Notes: generated by a model from the sequence alone, not told the origin. 64,000 bases of DNA from Vandiemenella viatica (GCA_031002005.1 CM061921.1:173112935-173176934), one strand, 5' to 3'; positions 21,796 to 32,040 are shown, numbered from the stretch's first letter. Numbers and translations: made by a program.

Positions 21796-22795
21796 NNNNN
21801 NNNNNNNNNNNNNNNNNNNNNNNNNNNNNNNNNNNNNNNNNNNNNNNNNNNNNNNNNNNNNNNNNNNNNNNNNNNNNNNNNNNNNNNNNNNNNNNNNNNN
21901 NNNNNNNNNNNNNNNNNNNNNNNNNNNNNNNNNNNNNNNNNNNNNNNNNNNNNNNNNNNNNNNNNNNNNNNNNNNNNNNNNNNNNNNNNNNNNNNNNNNN
22001 NNNNNNNNNNNNNNNNNNNNNNNNNNNNNNNNNNNNNNNNNNNNNNNNNNNNNNNNNNNNNNNNNNNNNNNNNNNNNNNNNNNNNNNNNNNNNNNNNNNN
22101 NNNNNNNNNNNNNNNNNNNNNNNNNNNNNNNNNNNNNNNNNNNNNNNNNNNNNNNNNNNNNNNNNNNNNNNNNNNNNNNNNNNNNNNNNNNNNNNNNNNN
22201 NNNNNNNNNNNNNNNNNNNNNNNNNNNNNNNNNNNNNNNNNNNNNNNNNNNNNNNNNNNNNNNNNNNNNNNNNNNNNNNNNNNNNNNNNNNNNNNNNNNN
22301 NNNNNNNNNNNNNNNNNNNNNNNNNNNNNNNNNNNNNNNNNNNNNNNNNNNNNNNNNNNNNNNNNNNNNNNNNNNNNNNNNNNNNNNNNNNNNNNNNNNN
22401 NNNNNNNNNNNNNNNNNNNNNNNNNNNNNNNNNNNNNNNNNNNNNNNNNNNNNNNNNNNNNNNNNNNNNNNNNNNNNNNNNNNNNNNNNNNNNNNNNNNN
22501 NNNNNNNNNNNNNNNNNNNNNNNNNNNNNNNNNNNNNNNNNNNNNNNNNNNNNNNNNNNNNNNNNNNNNNNNNNNNNNNNNNNNNNNNNNNNNNNNNNNN
22601 NNNNNNNNNNNNNNNNNNNNNNNNNNNNNNNNNNNNNNNNNNNNNNNNNNNNNNNNNNNNNNNNNNNNNNNNNNNNNNNNNNNNNNNNNNNNNNNNNNNN
22701 NNNNNNNNNNNNNNNNNNNNNNNNNNNNNNNNNNNNNNNNNNNNNNNNNNNNNNNNNNNNNNNNNNNNNNNNNNNNNNNNNNNNNNNNNNNNNNN
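21796..22795. other. Assembly gap of 1000 N
   Basis: Exactly 1000 unknown bases, which is usually a placeholder rather than a measured length. It lies inside the long inverted-repeat element. Open frames across it are artefacts. Confidence 0.98.
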
Positions 22796-23952
22796 AACGG
22801 AAACATAAACGAAATGTCGTCTATATCTGAACCCTGGTCTCGCATTCGTGAGGACGCAGGTTTGAACTCGCATTCGGGAGGACGGCGGTTCGAATCCCCC
22901 GTCTGGCTATACAGATTTCGGTTTTCCATGGTTTCCCGAAATTACTCCAGGAGAATGCTTAATTAGCAACTATTCTGAAATGTACTATACAAACACATAT
23001 ACTCAGTGATCTCACAGTCTATACTAATATATGTCACGTTTAATTGAATTAGTTTAATATTAGCGCTCTAAAACCCAACCCTTCCGAGAGCCGGTGTTGT
23101 GTATTTTTTTTTTCTGTGGCAGGGCAGACGGAGGCACGCGGTGAAGCGGCCCAGCCATTAGGGGCGTGAGCCCGCCGCGACAGCTAAGATTAATTCGCTT
23201 GCGCTGTCCCAGTTAAAATACATATCTTTCGAACCAGCAGTCCGATTTAAATGAAATAAACTGCATTTTAATACTCAGAAAAAGTAGATGTTAAAAGATA
23301 CGTCACACCACTAGTACAAATTAAGAATGAAATAAAATAAAAAAGAAAAAGTGTATTTCGAGCGTAATTGAGGTTTTAAAAAAAATAATAAAGCCATTTA
23401 GACGATTTGGTCACACGACACTCATTAGAATACGATTTATGACCCGTAACAACGTGGCACGTGGCAGAGGCGCGCACCTGCGCCCGCTGCGACGGGGGCG
23501 GGGGCGGGAATGACCACAAACTGACCACAAGTTGGCGCCGGCCCGCCTTCGATATGTCACACCACAAGAATGTAATACTAAAGTGAATATTGTACTGTAA
23601 TTAAGGTTTAAAAAATAATAAAGCCATTTAGACGATTTGGTCACACGACACTCATTAGAATACGATTTATGACCCGTAACAACGTGGCACGTGGCAGCAT
23701 TTCGAGCGTAATAAATTGGAAGTGCCGCGTAGCCTCATTAGCATATTATTTATGACCTGTAACTTAGGTTAAGAAGTGCCGCGTAGCCTCATTAGCATAT
23801 TATTTATGACCCGTAACAACGTGGCACCTGCGCGACGTGGGTGGTCTGGCGAACACCTGCGCGACGTGGGGGGTCCAAAAACTGGCAACGCAACCCCCTC
23901 CATAAGAAATACATGGGGAAAAAACTGGCAACGCAACCCCCTTCAGGCACTA
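22796..23952 (-). repeat. Right long terminal inverted repeat
   Basis: Mirror image of the left arm, starting directly at the end of the N gap, so the arm may continue into unsequenced DNA. Differences from the left arm include one extra G/C in the GC-rich patch near 23500 and single-base changes near 23093, 23130 and 23175. Such few differences mean the arms were recently identical. Confidence 0.88.
22829..22957 (+). repeat. SINE remnant inside right arm
   Basis: Mirror copy of the SINE debris in the left arm, including the same partial duplication of the B-box part (CGCATTCGTGAGGACGC and CGCATTCGGGAGGACGG). Confidence 0.7.
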
Positions 23953-24153
23953 CTCAGACCAGGCAATAGGAGACATCAATCACACAATATTTTCATGTAA
24001 TAAGTACCAACAACTTCAGGACCAAATGATGATAGATCTTTCCAAGAATGGCTTCCCCCTGCCGACAAACGTAACCCTCCTTCTTTCCAGCAACAACAGA
24101 GTAGTACTTAATATCCTTGCCAGATACTTAAAAGATGGAGGGATAGAATTCTA
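23953..24153 (+). pseudogene. I-like LINE ORF2, last ~65 codons
   Basis: After the nested element the reading continues with AIGDINHTIFSCNKYQQLQD, then LPTNVTLLLSSNNRVVLNIL and ARYLKDGGIEF before a TAG at 24151-24153. This is the usual C-terminus of I-group ORF2 proteins. The segment has no internal stop in this frame, showing that the nested element interrupted an otherwise fairly fresh copy. Confidence 0.82.
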
Positions 24154-24612
24154 GCCAACCCTGGAAGTTAAAACAGGAAATGACTATACTTCAAACCCAA
24201 AGCCCAAACCACAGCACCACACCATATCCGCGCAAGCACAATAACCAGCATGGCAAAATTAACAGTTATCCTAAATTCAATAAGATTGTAGGCCTAATAA
24301 TTTAACTTAATAGAGATAAGGAAAAGTGTAAATAGGTAAGTTACGTAAATGGATGTAAGAACCCCAGTTTGTTAAACTGTTAAATGACTGTATGGTAAAA
24401 AAAAAAAAAAAACTTTTATTGTCTATAATATACTATTTTGTTATAACTTCCAAGTGTTAAAAAAAAAAAAAAATATTTATAAATATGATCTGTAGATGTA
24501 TATTTATAAATTGTTTTGAAGATGGTGTTACATGAAACTCAACAGCTTTAGTAGTACAATGTAATAATTATGTAACTTTGTGCTGGCTGTATGGTCTTGT
24601 AACCAAGTGCCA

Positions 24613-24666
<54 letters not shown>
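24154..24666 (+). other. I-like LINE 3' UTR, poly(A) signal and tail
   Basis: AT-rich 3' UTR with three A-runs (about 24399, 24459 and 24616). AATAAA at about 24611 runs directly into an A tail of about 50 that ends at the target duplication TAAAGAG (24669-24675). The intact tail supports a relatively young insertion. Confidence 0.8.
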
Positions 24667-24669
<3 letters not shown>

Positions 24670-24675
24670 AAAGAG

Positions 24676-25495
24676 AAAAATACTGTCAACTTTTGGTTTG
24701 AAAAAATTTAAGTCCTCTCCCCCTATCCACCCCCTAAATTTTTACCAATATTCTTTATACAACGCTACAGTCGACACTATTTAACTGGTCTTCATTAAAG
24801 TTGGCATATACATGTAATGTTTCATAGAGAAGGTTTAAGCCCCCACTAAAAAATATATATATATAAAACCACCCCATGTCTCCCTTCACACTCCTTAAAT
24901 TTATAGAAATCTACATTTCTAATCTGTTTTTTATTGAACTTAACCCATGTATACTTTAAAACAAAGAGAAAAATCCTGTCAACATTTTGATTTGCAAAGC
25001 TCAACCCCTTTCCCTCCTTCTTCAACCCAATTAACTTTTGTCAATGTTCCTTATAAAAAGTCACAGTCTCGTTAGTTTGACCGATTACCATGGAAGTTGG
25101 TGCTTATATGTATTTCTTCACGAAGAAGGTGTCTGACCAAAAGATCTAAAAACCACCCCCTCTCCCCATTAAACCGTTTAATGTTTATACACAACCACAG
25201 TTTTTATCCGGTTTAAACAGAACTTAGCAAATTTTTACTATAAAACAAACATTTTTATGGATAAGATTTCTGACGAAAAAATCAAAGAAACTACCCTAGC
25301 TCCCTTTCCCTTAATATTTGTACAAAACCCACATTTTAATCCGATTTTGTGGAACTTCGCATGCGTATACTTTAAAACAAATAGAAAAAGAAAAATACTG
25401 TCCACATAACCTTCACAAAAACGCAAACCCTATCCTCCTTTCTACTCCATTAATTACTGTCACTGTTCTTTTTACAAAGCTACCATTTTTTTCGT
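24676..25495 (+). repeat. Tandem ~285-bp repeat array, right part
   Basis: Continuation of the same array after the LINE. Shared blocks include CTGTCAACTTTTGGTTTG, CTATCCACCCCC and CTACAGTCGACACTATT. The TTAA-containing half-unit starts recur near 24730, 24890, 25028, 25178, 25309 and 25444, about every 140-150 bp. The units are more diverged from each other than the LINE's flanks are, so the array predates the LINE. Confidence 0.75.
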
Positions 25496-25860
25496 GAAAA
25501 CCAATTAAAAATCTATATTTTGTGTGTGATGTCGTAGCAAACAGATATATTCCAATACAGATTTCTGTATGTGGTATGTAATAATGCCCAGATGTTACAT
25601 GTTTCGGTTATCGACCAGCAGCTTTAACAGATGTTATGGTACGATCGAAATATAGCCTGGACCAAAACGAAACTGACATTCCTTAACACAACATCCCATT
25701 CACCCCGTTCTGGAAGTTGTTGTGGTATATAAAGACAGAATTCTTATTTGAAAGCAAGCGCTTTAATCCCTGAGCTACCAGGAAGTTCGCAAAATCAGAA
25801 CTGCTGTGGCATATTTAAAACACAAAACAAACTATAATACCACTAAAAATTTAGAAATAA

Positions 25861-26583
25861 AATAATTGTTTAACAAAACATAAAAACCGCCTTAAATAAA
25901 AGCACTAAAAACTTTAAAATAATTTTATACCTTGCTTAGGAGAAATTAAATCTAAATGGACAATATTTTACATTACTGTCATTGAAATTTTTACATTAAT
26001 TAATTATTTTTGGAGTCGGTGCCAGCGAAAGCAAGAAATACAAAAAGATAAAAACAATAATGAATAACAATATTATACAAAAAATCATGTTACTGCTTAC
26101 TACAATTAATGCTAGAAACATGTTTCAACAAAACTGAAACAGACAGATGATACGCCGATATTATACTAACTGTAAATCGTTTACTGCATGATGCAGCCTA
26201 ACAACTGACACTGTAGCTACAGAGATATGCCTGGATGACCAATAAGGCCGAGCCACAGATTAAAATACTGTTAATTTGTTTCCCTAAGCTGTCTCCCCCA
26301 ATAACACTATTTGCATCACGACATGCTGTAAAATATTGGGAATTTTTGTTCGTACTCCCCGTTTCGCCTCTAACACCAAAAGAAGTTAAGTAATTCGATC
26401 ATGGAGATGTGACAGCTGGTACCGAATCCAAAAATAACTAATTAATGTAAAAATTTCAATGACAGTAATATAAAATATTGTTCATTTAGATTTACTTTCT
26501 CCTAAGAAAGGTATAAAATTATTTTAAAGTTTTTAGTGCTTGTTTTTTTAAAGTGTTTTTTTTTTGTTTTTTTAAACAATTAT
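25861..26583. repeat. Inverted-repeat element with ~165-bp arms
   Basis: The left arm (about 25861-26028) and right arm (about 26412-26583) are reverse complements with modest divergence. Shared blocks include AAGCACTAAAAACTTTAAAA, ATTACTGTCATTGAAATTTT and TTACATTAATTA. The right arm ends where the Tigger transposase resumes. The ~380-bp centre shows no coding sequence. It may be a MITE or the end structure of the satellite-carrying insertion. Confidence 0.75.
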
Positions 26584-27261
26584 TTTTTATTGACAACTGT
26601 GCTGCCGACATAGAGTTACCAACACTTGTAAACGTAAGTCATGTTCTTGCCTGCCATTAGATGAATGTATCATACACACATTCAAATGATTTTATCACAG
26701 AGAAGTCATTAAACATTCTGTTATGTGCCTGAAAAAAAAAATAGTCGTGAGATTAACGTACTTCGAGCCATGAAATTTTCAAAGAGAGCATGGAACACAG
26801 TTAGTGACGTTACTGTTAAAAACGGCTTCAATAAAGCTGGGTTTTGGATCAGTATAGATAAAAAAGACTTATTTAGACAAGAAAATCAGGTTGAAGTTGG
26901 ACCTACCAATGAGGAATGGACCAAGCTTGCGTTTCACGAAACCAATATGTTAACGCCAAACTTCAAAGACTTCGTACAGATTGACGATAATGTGGGTACC
27001 GCCGGAGAACACACCAACGACGATATCGTTAATAATTGTATGAGCACGTGTAGTGACGGAAATTATAGTGAAGATGAATCTGACCGATTGCAGATTTTTT
27101 TACAAAAGTAAATAACATTCCAAAGAAGCTGAAAGCTTTAAATGCACTGGTGATGCTCCACGAATTTTTGGAATACTCGGCGGTTGTTAATAAAACAATA
27201 TATGATAAGATGGAAAAACATGTAAAAATGCAGAACAAATTGACGGATTTCTTTAAGTAAA
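26584..27261 (+). pseudogene. Tigger transposase, C-terminal half
   Basis: After the insertion, the reading resumes with LIDNCAADIELPTLVN, which contains the second catalytic Asp context. It continues at 26725-27111 with INVLRAMKFSKRAWNTV and VKNGFNKAGFWISID, and ends in another frame with YDKMEKHVKMQNKLTDFFK at 27199-27261. The conserved TTSVLQPMDQG-type box expected near 26650 is replaced by a stop-containing stretch. The closing KLTDFFK is the usual end of Tigger/jerky-type transposases. Confidence 0.8.
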
Positions 27262-27503
27262 TGTTAGTGTAAGATTTTTTTTGTTTCCTTTTTGTAAGCA
27301 TCTAATGTCAAATTCTAATGAACAATACCTATACAACACTTACATATTTATCACTACATATTTGTTGTATTTTTTTAACCTCTATAAGTTATAAAAGCAC
27401 TCCAGTACCTTTAAAAGTGAAAATCCTGCTTTGGAGAAAAACCTTCATAAGCGAAAAAGAGATTGTAGTCCCTTGAACTCTCGCTTATCCAAGTTAGACT
27501 GTA

Positions 27504-27954
27504 CATCTTTTTATTCCGTCTCCCCGAAATTCGCCTGTTGTTCACTGAATCGCTGATCTTTATGCAACCATCACTTCGCCATTTGTTCCACAACGTGCCG
27601 ATAGCCATCTCTATCTGTCATAACAAGTTCTGAAAAGCTAAACTCGCTTAATACCTTGAAAGAACTAATATATTTACAAATATATTTTAAAGGGGAGTCA
27701 ACTCTGTTGCCTTACATATTAACCTACTTCAATTTGTTTATAAAATTACATATGCAATTTTGTAAGGTAAATTTGAATGTACCTGAGTACACAAATACAC
27801 TGCATGGAAATATGCAAAACTCTCATACTTGATACTTCACACCCTAACAAGTTTCATCCATTTACCTGTCATTCGTACAGCTTGAATAGTGCATCTATGA
27901 AATCACAGTACATTCTTGTTTCAGAATATAGATCAAGTCGTATATTCAGCATTT
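27504..27954. other. Spacer without recognised feature
   Basis: Unique-looking AT-rich DNA between the Tigger right end and the minisatellite. Confidence 0.5.
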
Positions 27955-27955
27955 T

Positions 27956-28212
27956 CTTGTACCTTCCTTTAAAATTAATTATGTTCCCTCCCTCATCGTA
28001 CACATCTAACCCATTTTTTTCTTGTACCTTCCTTTATATTTAATTATGTTCCCTCCCTCATCATCCAAATCTAACCAAATTTTTTCTTGTATCTTTCTTT
28101 ATATTTAATTATGTTCCCTCCGTCATCGTACACATCTAACCCATTTTTTTTGTACCTTCCTTTATATTTAGTTATGTTCCTTCACTTATCGTACACATTT
28201 AACCCTTTTTTT
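27956..28212 (+). repeat. Minisatellite, ~65 bp x 4
   Basis: Four tandem copies starting at about 27956, 28021, 28086 and 28149. Each contains TTAATTATGTTCCCTCC or a variant, a TCATCGTACACATCTAACCC block and a T-run. The last copy is the most diverged. The repeat creates long hydrophobic open frames that are not genes. Confidence 0.9.
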
Positions 28213-28858
28213 GTTTTTCACTTTTTCTTCTGTAGACATTTCTTCATTTTCTTAGTTATATTCTTTTCTAATCGAGTAGTACACCACGCATTGTTTCTCT
28301 TCAGTCTCCCATTCTTTCTGGATTATTGCCGTTTTTATTTTGCACGAGTTCTTTTTATTAATATTCGAACCAGTTGTTACACTCACTCATACCTTAACTT
28401 TCTAAGACACCCGAAGTTTCCGCTCTCATACTTCATTCTACGTAACTGTCCTCTACATTTTTATATGATTATTTTTACATTGCCTGCATCCTCTTAGTTT
28501 CGTCTTCTCCGTTATCTATTTCTTCAACATTCAAATACATTTTTATCATCTTCTTCTGTTTGCTGTATGCATTTCCACCACCATAATGGCTCACTTCGGT
28601 CTAACGCTTCCATTTGTTCTGTGTTTCCATTTTGCGGCTCATCCATCCCATTCGCTCTATCTTCTCCATACGGTTTCGGCTCCAAAAATATCGCGCATGC
28701 CCCTCAAACTATCAAACTATCATCCAGAAGTTCACTTCTTCTTCGACCTTTTCTTCACACGACACTTCACATTTTCTTGCTTCTGCATTACTTTTCCCAT
28801 TTCATTTCTCTTCCAAATCAGTTACAGTCCTTCATCAACGTCTATTGGTAAAATTATT
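28213..28858. other. Pyrimidine-rich spacer
   Basis: T- and C-rich on the + strand, giving long open frames rich in Phe, Ser and Leu. I see no gene. Confidence 0.45.
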
Positions 28859-29030
28859 GGGCAAGGAACTTGAAGGAATCCGGTCACGGCTTTTTGAAGG
28901 AACCATTCCGAAATACGCCTGGAGTGATTTGGTGAAACTGTGGAAATCCCAGATCTTGATGGCCGAATGGGGATTCGAATCCCGCGACCTCCCGAATGCG
29001 AGGACTTATAGTTACCGCTCATCCACAACA
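28859..29030 (-). repeat. Diverged tRNA-derived SINE
   Basis: Minus-strand copy recognised by CGCCTGGAGTGATTTGG, GGGGATTCGAATCCCG and CCGAATGCGAGG on the + strand. It is more diverged than copies at 51956 or 56378. Confidence 0.75.
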
Positions 29031-29269
29031 CTCTGTAAATTTATTGATGTATCCTATCCTACTGAGCTAAGTTCTCTCATTCATTCATCCTGTCTTCCAT
29101 CTTCCATCCTTTCACGTTCTTCGATTGTCGCCAGAGGCAGATTTCGTCCATTTATCCCTTCAAATCAGTTGATACTATTCTTACCGGAGCACTCATATCA
29201 TGCCGACCCCGTGGCTCCACTTTTTTTTAAGTGAAACATTTATTCTATCGCCTCAAATTTTTTCCGTTC

Positions 29270-29358
29270 GTCTATCGCATGTCGCATTACAGCCGGCCAG
29301 GCGCATGCGCGCAGGTATGAAGTGACCCAGTGCGGAGATTTCATGTCCGTTAACACTC
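29270..29358 (+). repeat. Direct repeat flanking fold-back element, left
   Basis: The block TCTATCGCATGTCGCATTAC followed by AGCC-GCC matches CTATCGCATGTTGCATTACA at 30607. Weaker similarity continues to the GTCCGTTAACACTCAC stretch. Confidence 0.45.
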
Positions 29359-29361
29359 ACA

Positions 29362-30503
29362 AGGGGAGATTTTCAGTGTGGAAATCGCAATCCTAGAACG
29401 AACAAGTCTGGGAAATAGTACGTCACCTCTGGTTTCTCGCCCTAAAACAGTTCTGACTGGTGGGCCTCCGTTTAAGAGAAATCGGGGATTAAAAAAGTGC
29501 TTAAATTGTATGTAAACCAGCAATACTTGTACGGAAGACCGTTAGTTTATAGTGTCTATTTAGCCGTGCTCGTTGAGGCGATGTGGTCAAATGCGATGGG
29601 TCCCACGTTCGATCCCCCACCCGCGATTTTTTTTTATTTGTATTTTTTTTAATTGCTATTCTACGTCAAGCATTAAAAATTGTTTTGAAAAAAAATACTA
29701 CATGTTTTATTTATTTTCCTTTGACAAATAAGCAAATATTAGGATGGTACCACCGAAATGTAGGCATTTATGTCAACCATGTGATGTTTATTTCTATCAT
29801 CAGGTAAAAATATTTTAAAAAAAAGCTCCAAAATGCGCGGAAACTGTTACAAGATAACCTTGCAATATCTTCTCGTGCAGATGCTGTTAAGATATATTCT
29901 CTTATTCACCAGATTTTGTGAGCGCCTGTATTTTATGATTTGATAAAATATTCCTGGTATGGTTCAAAATTAATGAATAAAAGGCCGATATTTACAAATG
30001 TTAACGAAACCTGCTTTCCTAAATCAATGATAAATACTGTATGTGACTGTCGAAACATATCCATCATAAAATGTTCCTGGTGTGCACGTAATTTTTTTTT
30101 TCAAATGTTTTTATGATTTATACCATCCTATTTGCGTATTTGTCAAAGAAAAATAAAAATTTAGTAGATTTTGTTTCAAAATTTTTTTTTTAATGATACA
30201 AGATGGAATGGCAATAAAAAATATAAAAAAAATTCACGGTTGGTGGGATCGAACTTCGAACCCAGCCCATATTGTTAATCAGCCTTAACGATCACAGCTA
30301 AATATTACAATATAAACTAACGGTCTTCCGTAAAGAGATTGCTAATTTACATACAATTTAAGCACTTTTTTTTTAATCCCCGATTTCTCTTAAACGGAGG
30401 CCCACCAGGCAGAACTGCTTTAGGGCGAGAAACCAGAGGTAACGTACTATTTACCAGACTTGTTCGTTCTACGATTGCGATTTCCACACTGAAAACCTCT
30501 CCT
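29362..30503. mobile_element. Fold-back element with ~390-bp arms carrying tRNA-like motifs
   Basis: The left arm runs about 29362-29750 and the right arm about 30115-30503, inverted. Outer ends share TTTCAGTGTGGAAATCGCAA and then GAACGAACAAGTCTGG and GGCC(C/T)CCGTTTAAGAGAAAT-like blocks. Each arm also has a tRNA-promoter-like stretch; the left one includes GTCCCACGTTCGATCCC, which resembles a B box. A single-arm relative is at 46548-46964. No coding capacity was seen, and no clear target duplication. Confidence 0.75.
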
Positions 30504-30604
30504 AGTCAGTTGAGATCTATCTGGCATCGACTACAGTTGAACTGAAGCAAGGTAATCGGCAACTGACGGATGCTTTCTAATCTTCTCTTCCGAAAACTGG
30601 AAGT

Positions 30605-30755
30605 GTTATTTCTTCGACCATCTATCGCATGTTGCATTACAGCCTGCCGAGGAATGAGGATAAAGTGAAAGGAGCTCGGCAGAGCAGCCAAGGCCAATAT
30701 GGCGGCGCCCATAGCTCGCATCAGTTGACCGTTTAACATTTACATTCTCACTTAT
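30605..30755 (+). repeat. Direct repeat flanking fold-back element, right
   Basis: Counterpart of the repeat at 29270, containing CTATCGCATGTTGCATTACA and later GACCGTTTAACATTTACATT. The two copies lie about 1.3 kb apart on either side of the fold-back element. Confidence 0.45.
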
Positions 30756-31079
30756 TCGTGCCACTGTATTTATTATGTATTCCGTACTCTAATACACAGA
30801 TTGAAATTAGAATTTATTATTGGATATCTTGTTTACTATTGATTTCCCATTATCATTCTCATTTTCCAATTATCATACCCAGTTTAATACCCTAAATCGA
30901 ATAATTTTCCGAAAATTTTCAGTTAAATGCTTAAAAAAGTTTCACTTGCTTCGTGGTTTGATAGAACCACACAGTTGTTTTTTCCATTTAATTCGCCTCT
31001 CGTTCTTCTTAACGTCCATTTTTAAATCTCCTTTAATAAAAATAAATGTTTTTGCCCACATACATTTGCTTGTGATGAT

Positions 31080-32040
31080 TAATTGGCTATGGGAATGTTG
31101 CAGCTTGTGAACAAACTATTTCAAAGGCCCATCCTAGATTCCCTCATTCTAGCTGCCACTTCTTTCAGGGTGTTCTATCATATTTTCTTGATGGCAATCT
31201 TGTCCCCATGGCCTTGCCTCAATGTCAGGAATCTGTTTGCTAGTACCATCATTTGTCTTGTTGTTTGCCACTCTCAGTTTTGTGATTAGAATAGTGTTAT
31301 TTCTCATTAACAGCGTGCCACCTGTTACTTTTTCCACAATATCCAACAAATCCCTTATGCAATTCAATCTCTTCCACAATAACTTATCCTGCATCTTTCG
31401 AGGCAATATTAGATCCTGTTATTTAATATTTCCATCCGTGCGGAAAGGGTTTAATAAGCATTTTAAACTTTTCAGTTGTTTCTTGCAGTGATTCTCAGGC
31501 TACCGTATTGCAGTCTGTACGGGCTGAAATTTCTTAATTTCAGTTCCATTTTCCTCTGCTTTTCTTCCTACCAGCATTTCCTTAAAAACAGCTGCAGAAA
31601 TTCTTCATTATTTTTACTCGCATCACACGCCCATTCCAGTGCCTGGTTTCTCGGCATCATTCATATGCGTGCTTATTCTTTCTCTGTCTGTCCAGTACTT
31701 AGATAATGCATCCTTATATAGCTCAATAAATACATGGAGATGGAGGTCTCCACCCGTCATAAATTTTACCTCAGGCATTTCAACTGACCCGAAATATGCT
31801 TCCCGCCTCATTACATCCTCAGTTCCAGAATTGTTGTTCCGTCGTAGCTTTGTACATCCCTAAGTTCTGCTTCAGGATCCATACCTCAGAGTCATTCCAC
31901 CAACCATTTCTTGAAATGCCGAAAATTCTTGCTTCAAACGGCTTTGTCCTTTTATAGCTTTCTATCCTCGTTTTCATGAATATAAGATGCAAAAACTTCT
32001 TCTTTACCATCTTTTTCCAACATTAGAGATCGGCTGTCTT
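31080..32040 (-). other. Unrecognised minus-strand coding-like region
   Basis: Several short minus-strand open stretches lie close together. They include RTKPFEARIFGISRNGWWND near 31900, SVEMPEVKFMTGGDLHLHVF near 31770 and LDIVEKVTGGTLLMRNNTIL near 31320. Frames differ and stops intervene. It could be a decayed gene or element, but no family is evident. Confidence 0.2.

Larger units (their letters stand above)
19028..23952. mobile_element. Element with >=1.15-kb near-identical terminal inverted repeats and 10-bp TSD
   Basis: The element sits in LINE ORF2 between exact copies of CTCAGACCAG (19018-19027 and 23953-23962). Its ends read TAGTGCCTGAAGGGGGTTGC, inverted at the right. The arms (19028-20181 and 22796-23952) match with only scattered single-base differences and indels. 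Each arm tip holds the 22-bp block GGGGGTTGCGTTGCCAGTTT.. twice, 43 bp apart, and CCCACGTCGCGCAGGTG twice. The interior holds a 1000-N gap, so the true length is unknown. A 9-11-bp duplication with long arms fits Mutator-like elements; a fold-back element is the alternative. No transposase is visible. Confidence 0.8.
13423..24666 (+). mobile_element. I-like LINE, near full length, interrupted by a later element
   Basis: A long non-LTR retrotransposon with a 5' end at CAGTTCCACTCGAGCAGC, ORF1 with zinc knuckles, ORF2 with endonuclease, RT and RNase H, a 3' UTR, AATAAA at 24611 and an A tail to 24666. TAAAGAG flanks both sides (13416-13422 and 24669-24675) as target duplication. An internal element occupies 19028-23952 with its own duplication; without it the LINE is about 6.3 kb. 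RNase H after RT places it in the I group rather than Jockey or CR1. Confidence 0.88.
12634..26583. mobile_element. Composite insertion within Tigger (satellite array plus nested LINE)
   Basis: The segment interrupting the Tigger transposase. Its left edge begins AACCGACTTCAAAAAAAG at about 12631; its right edge is the outer arm of the inverted-repeat element ending near 26583. Excluding the nested LINE, its own DNA is about 2.7 kb: an array of ~285-bp units on both sides of the LINE, then an inverted-repeat unit. ACCGA-type motifs followed by an A-run recur at 12631, 26421 and, inverted, near 26008. This suggests all parts belong to one family. I cannot name the family; no transposase is seen in it. 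Confidence 0.5.
11576..27501 (+). mobile_element. Tigger (pogo-type) DNA transposon split by ~14 kb of nested insertions
   Basis: Both ends are preserved. The left end reads CAGTCAAACCTGGGATAAGC. The right end, on the minus strand, reads CAGTCTAACTTGGATAAGCG. Each is flanked by TA (11574-11575 and 27502-27503), the pogo-superfamily target duplication. The element's own DNA is 11576 to about 12633 plus about 26584 to 27501, nearly 2 kb. The break falls in the DDE region, between KGKNAHF-like residues on the left and IDNCAAD on the right. Everything between is later insertion. Confidence 0.88.

Noticed and set aside
21667..22929. Very long open frames across the N gap on both strands
   Set aside because: They are produced by translating N; flanking real codons are few and lie in SINE debris.
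25735..25790. tRNA-like segment on the minus strand (GGTAGCTCAGGGATTAAAGC)
   Set aside because: An A-box-like sequence without a matching B box or repeat body; too little to call.
27777..28873. Long Phe/Ser/Leu-rich open frames suggesting a membrane protein
   Set aside because: They come from the 65-bp minisatellite and pyrimidine-rich DNA; several frames are open at once.
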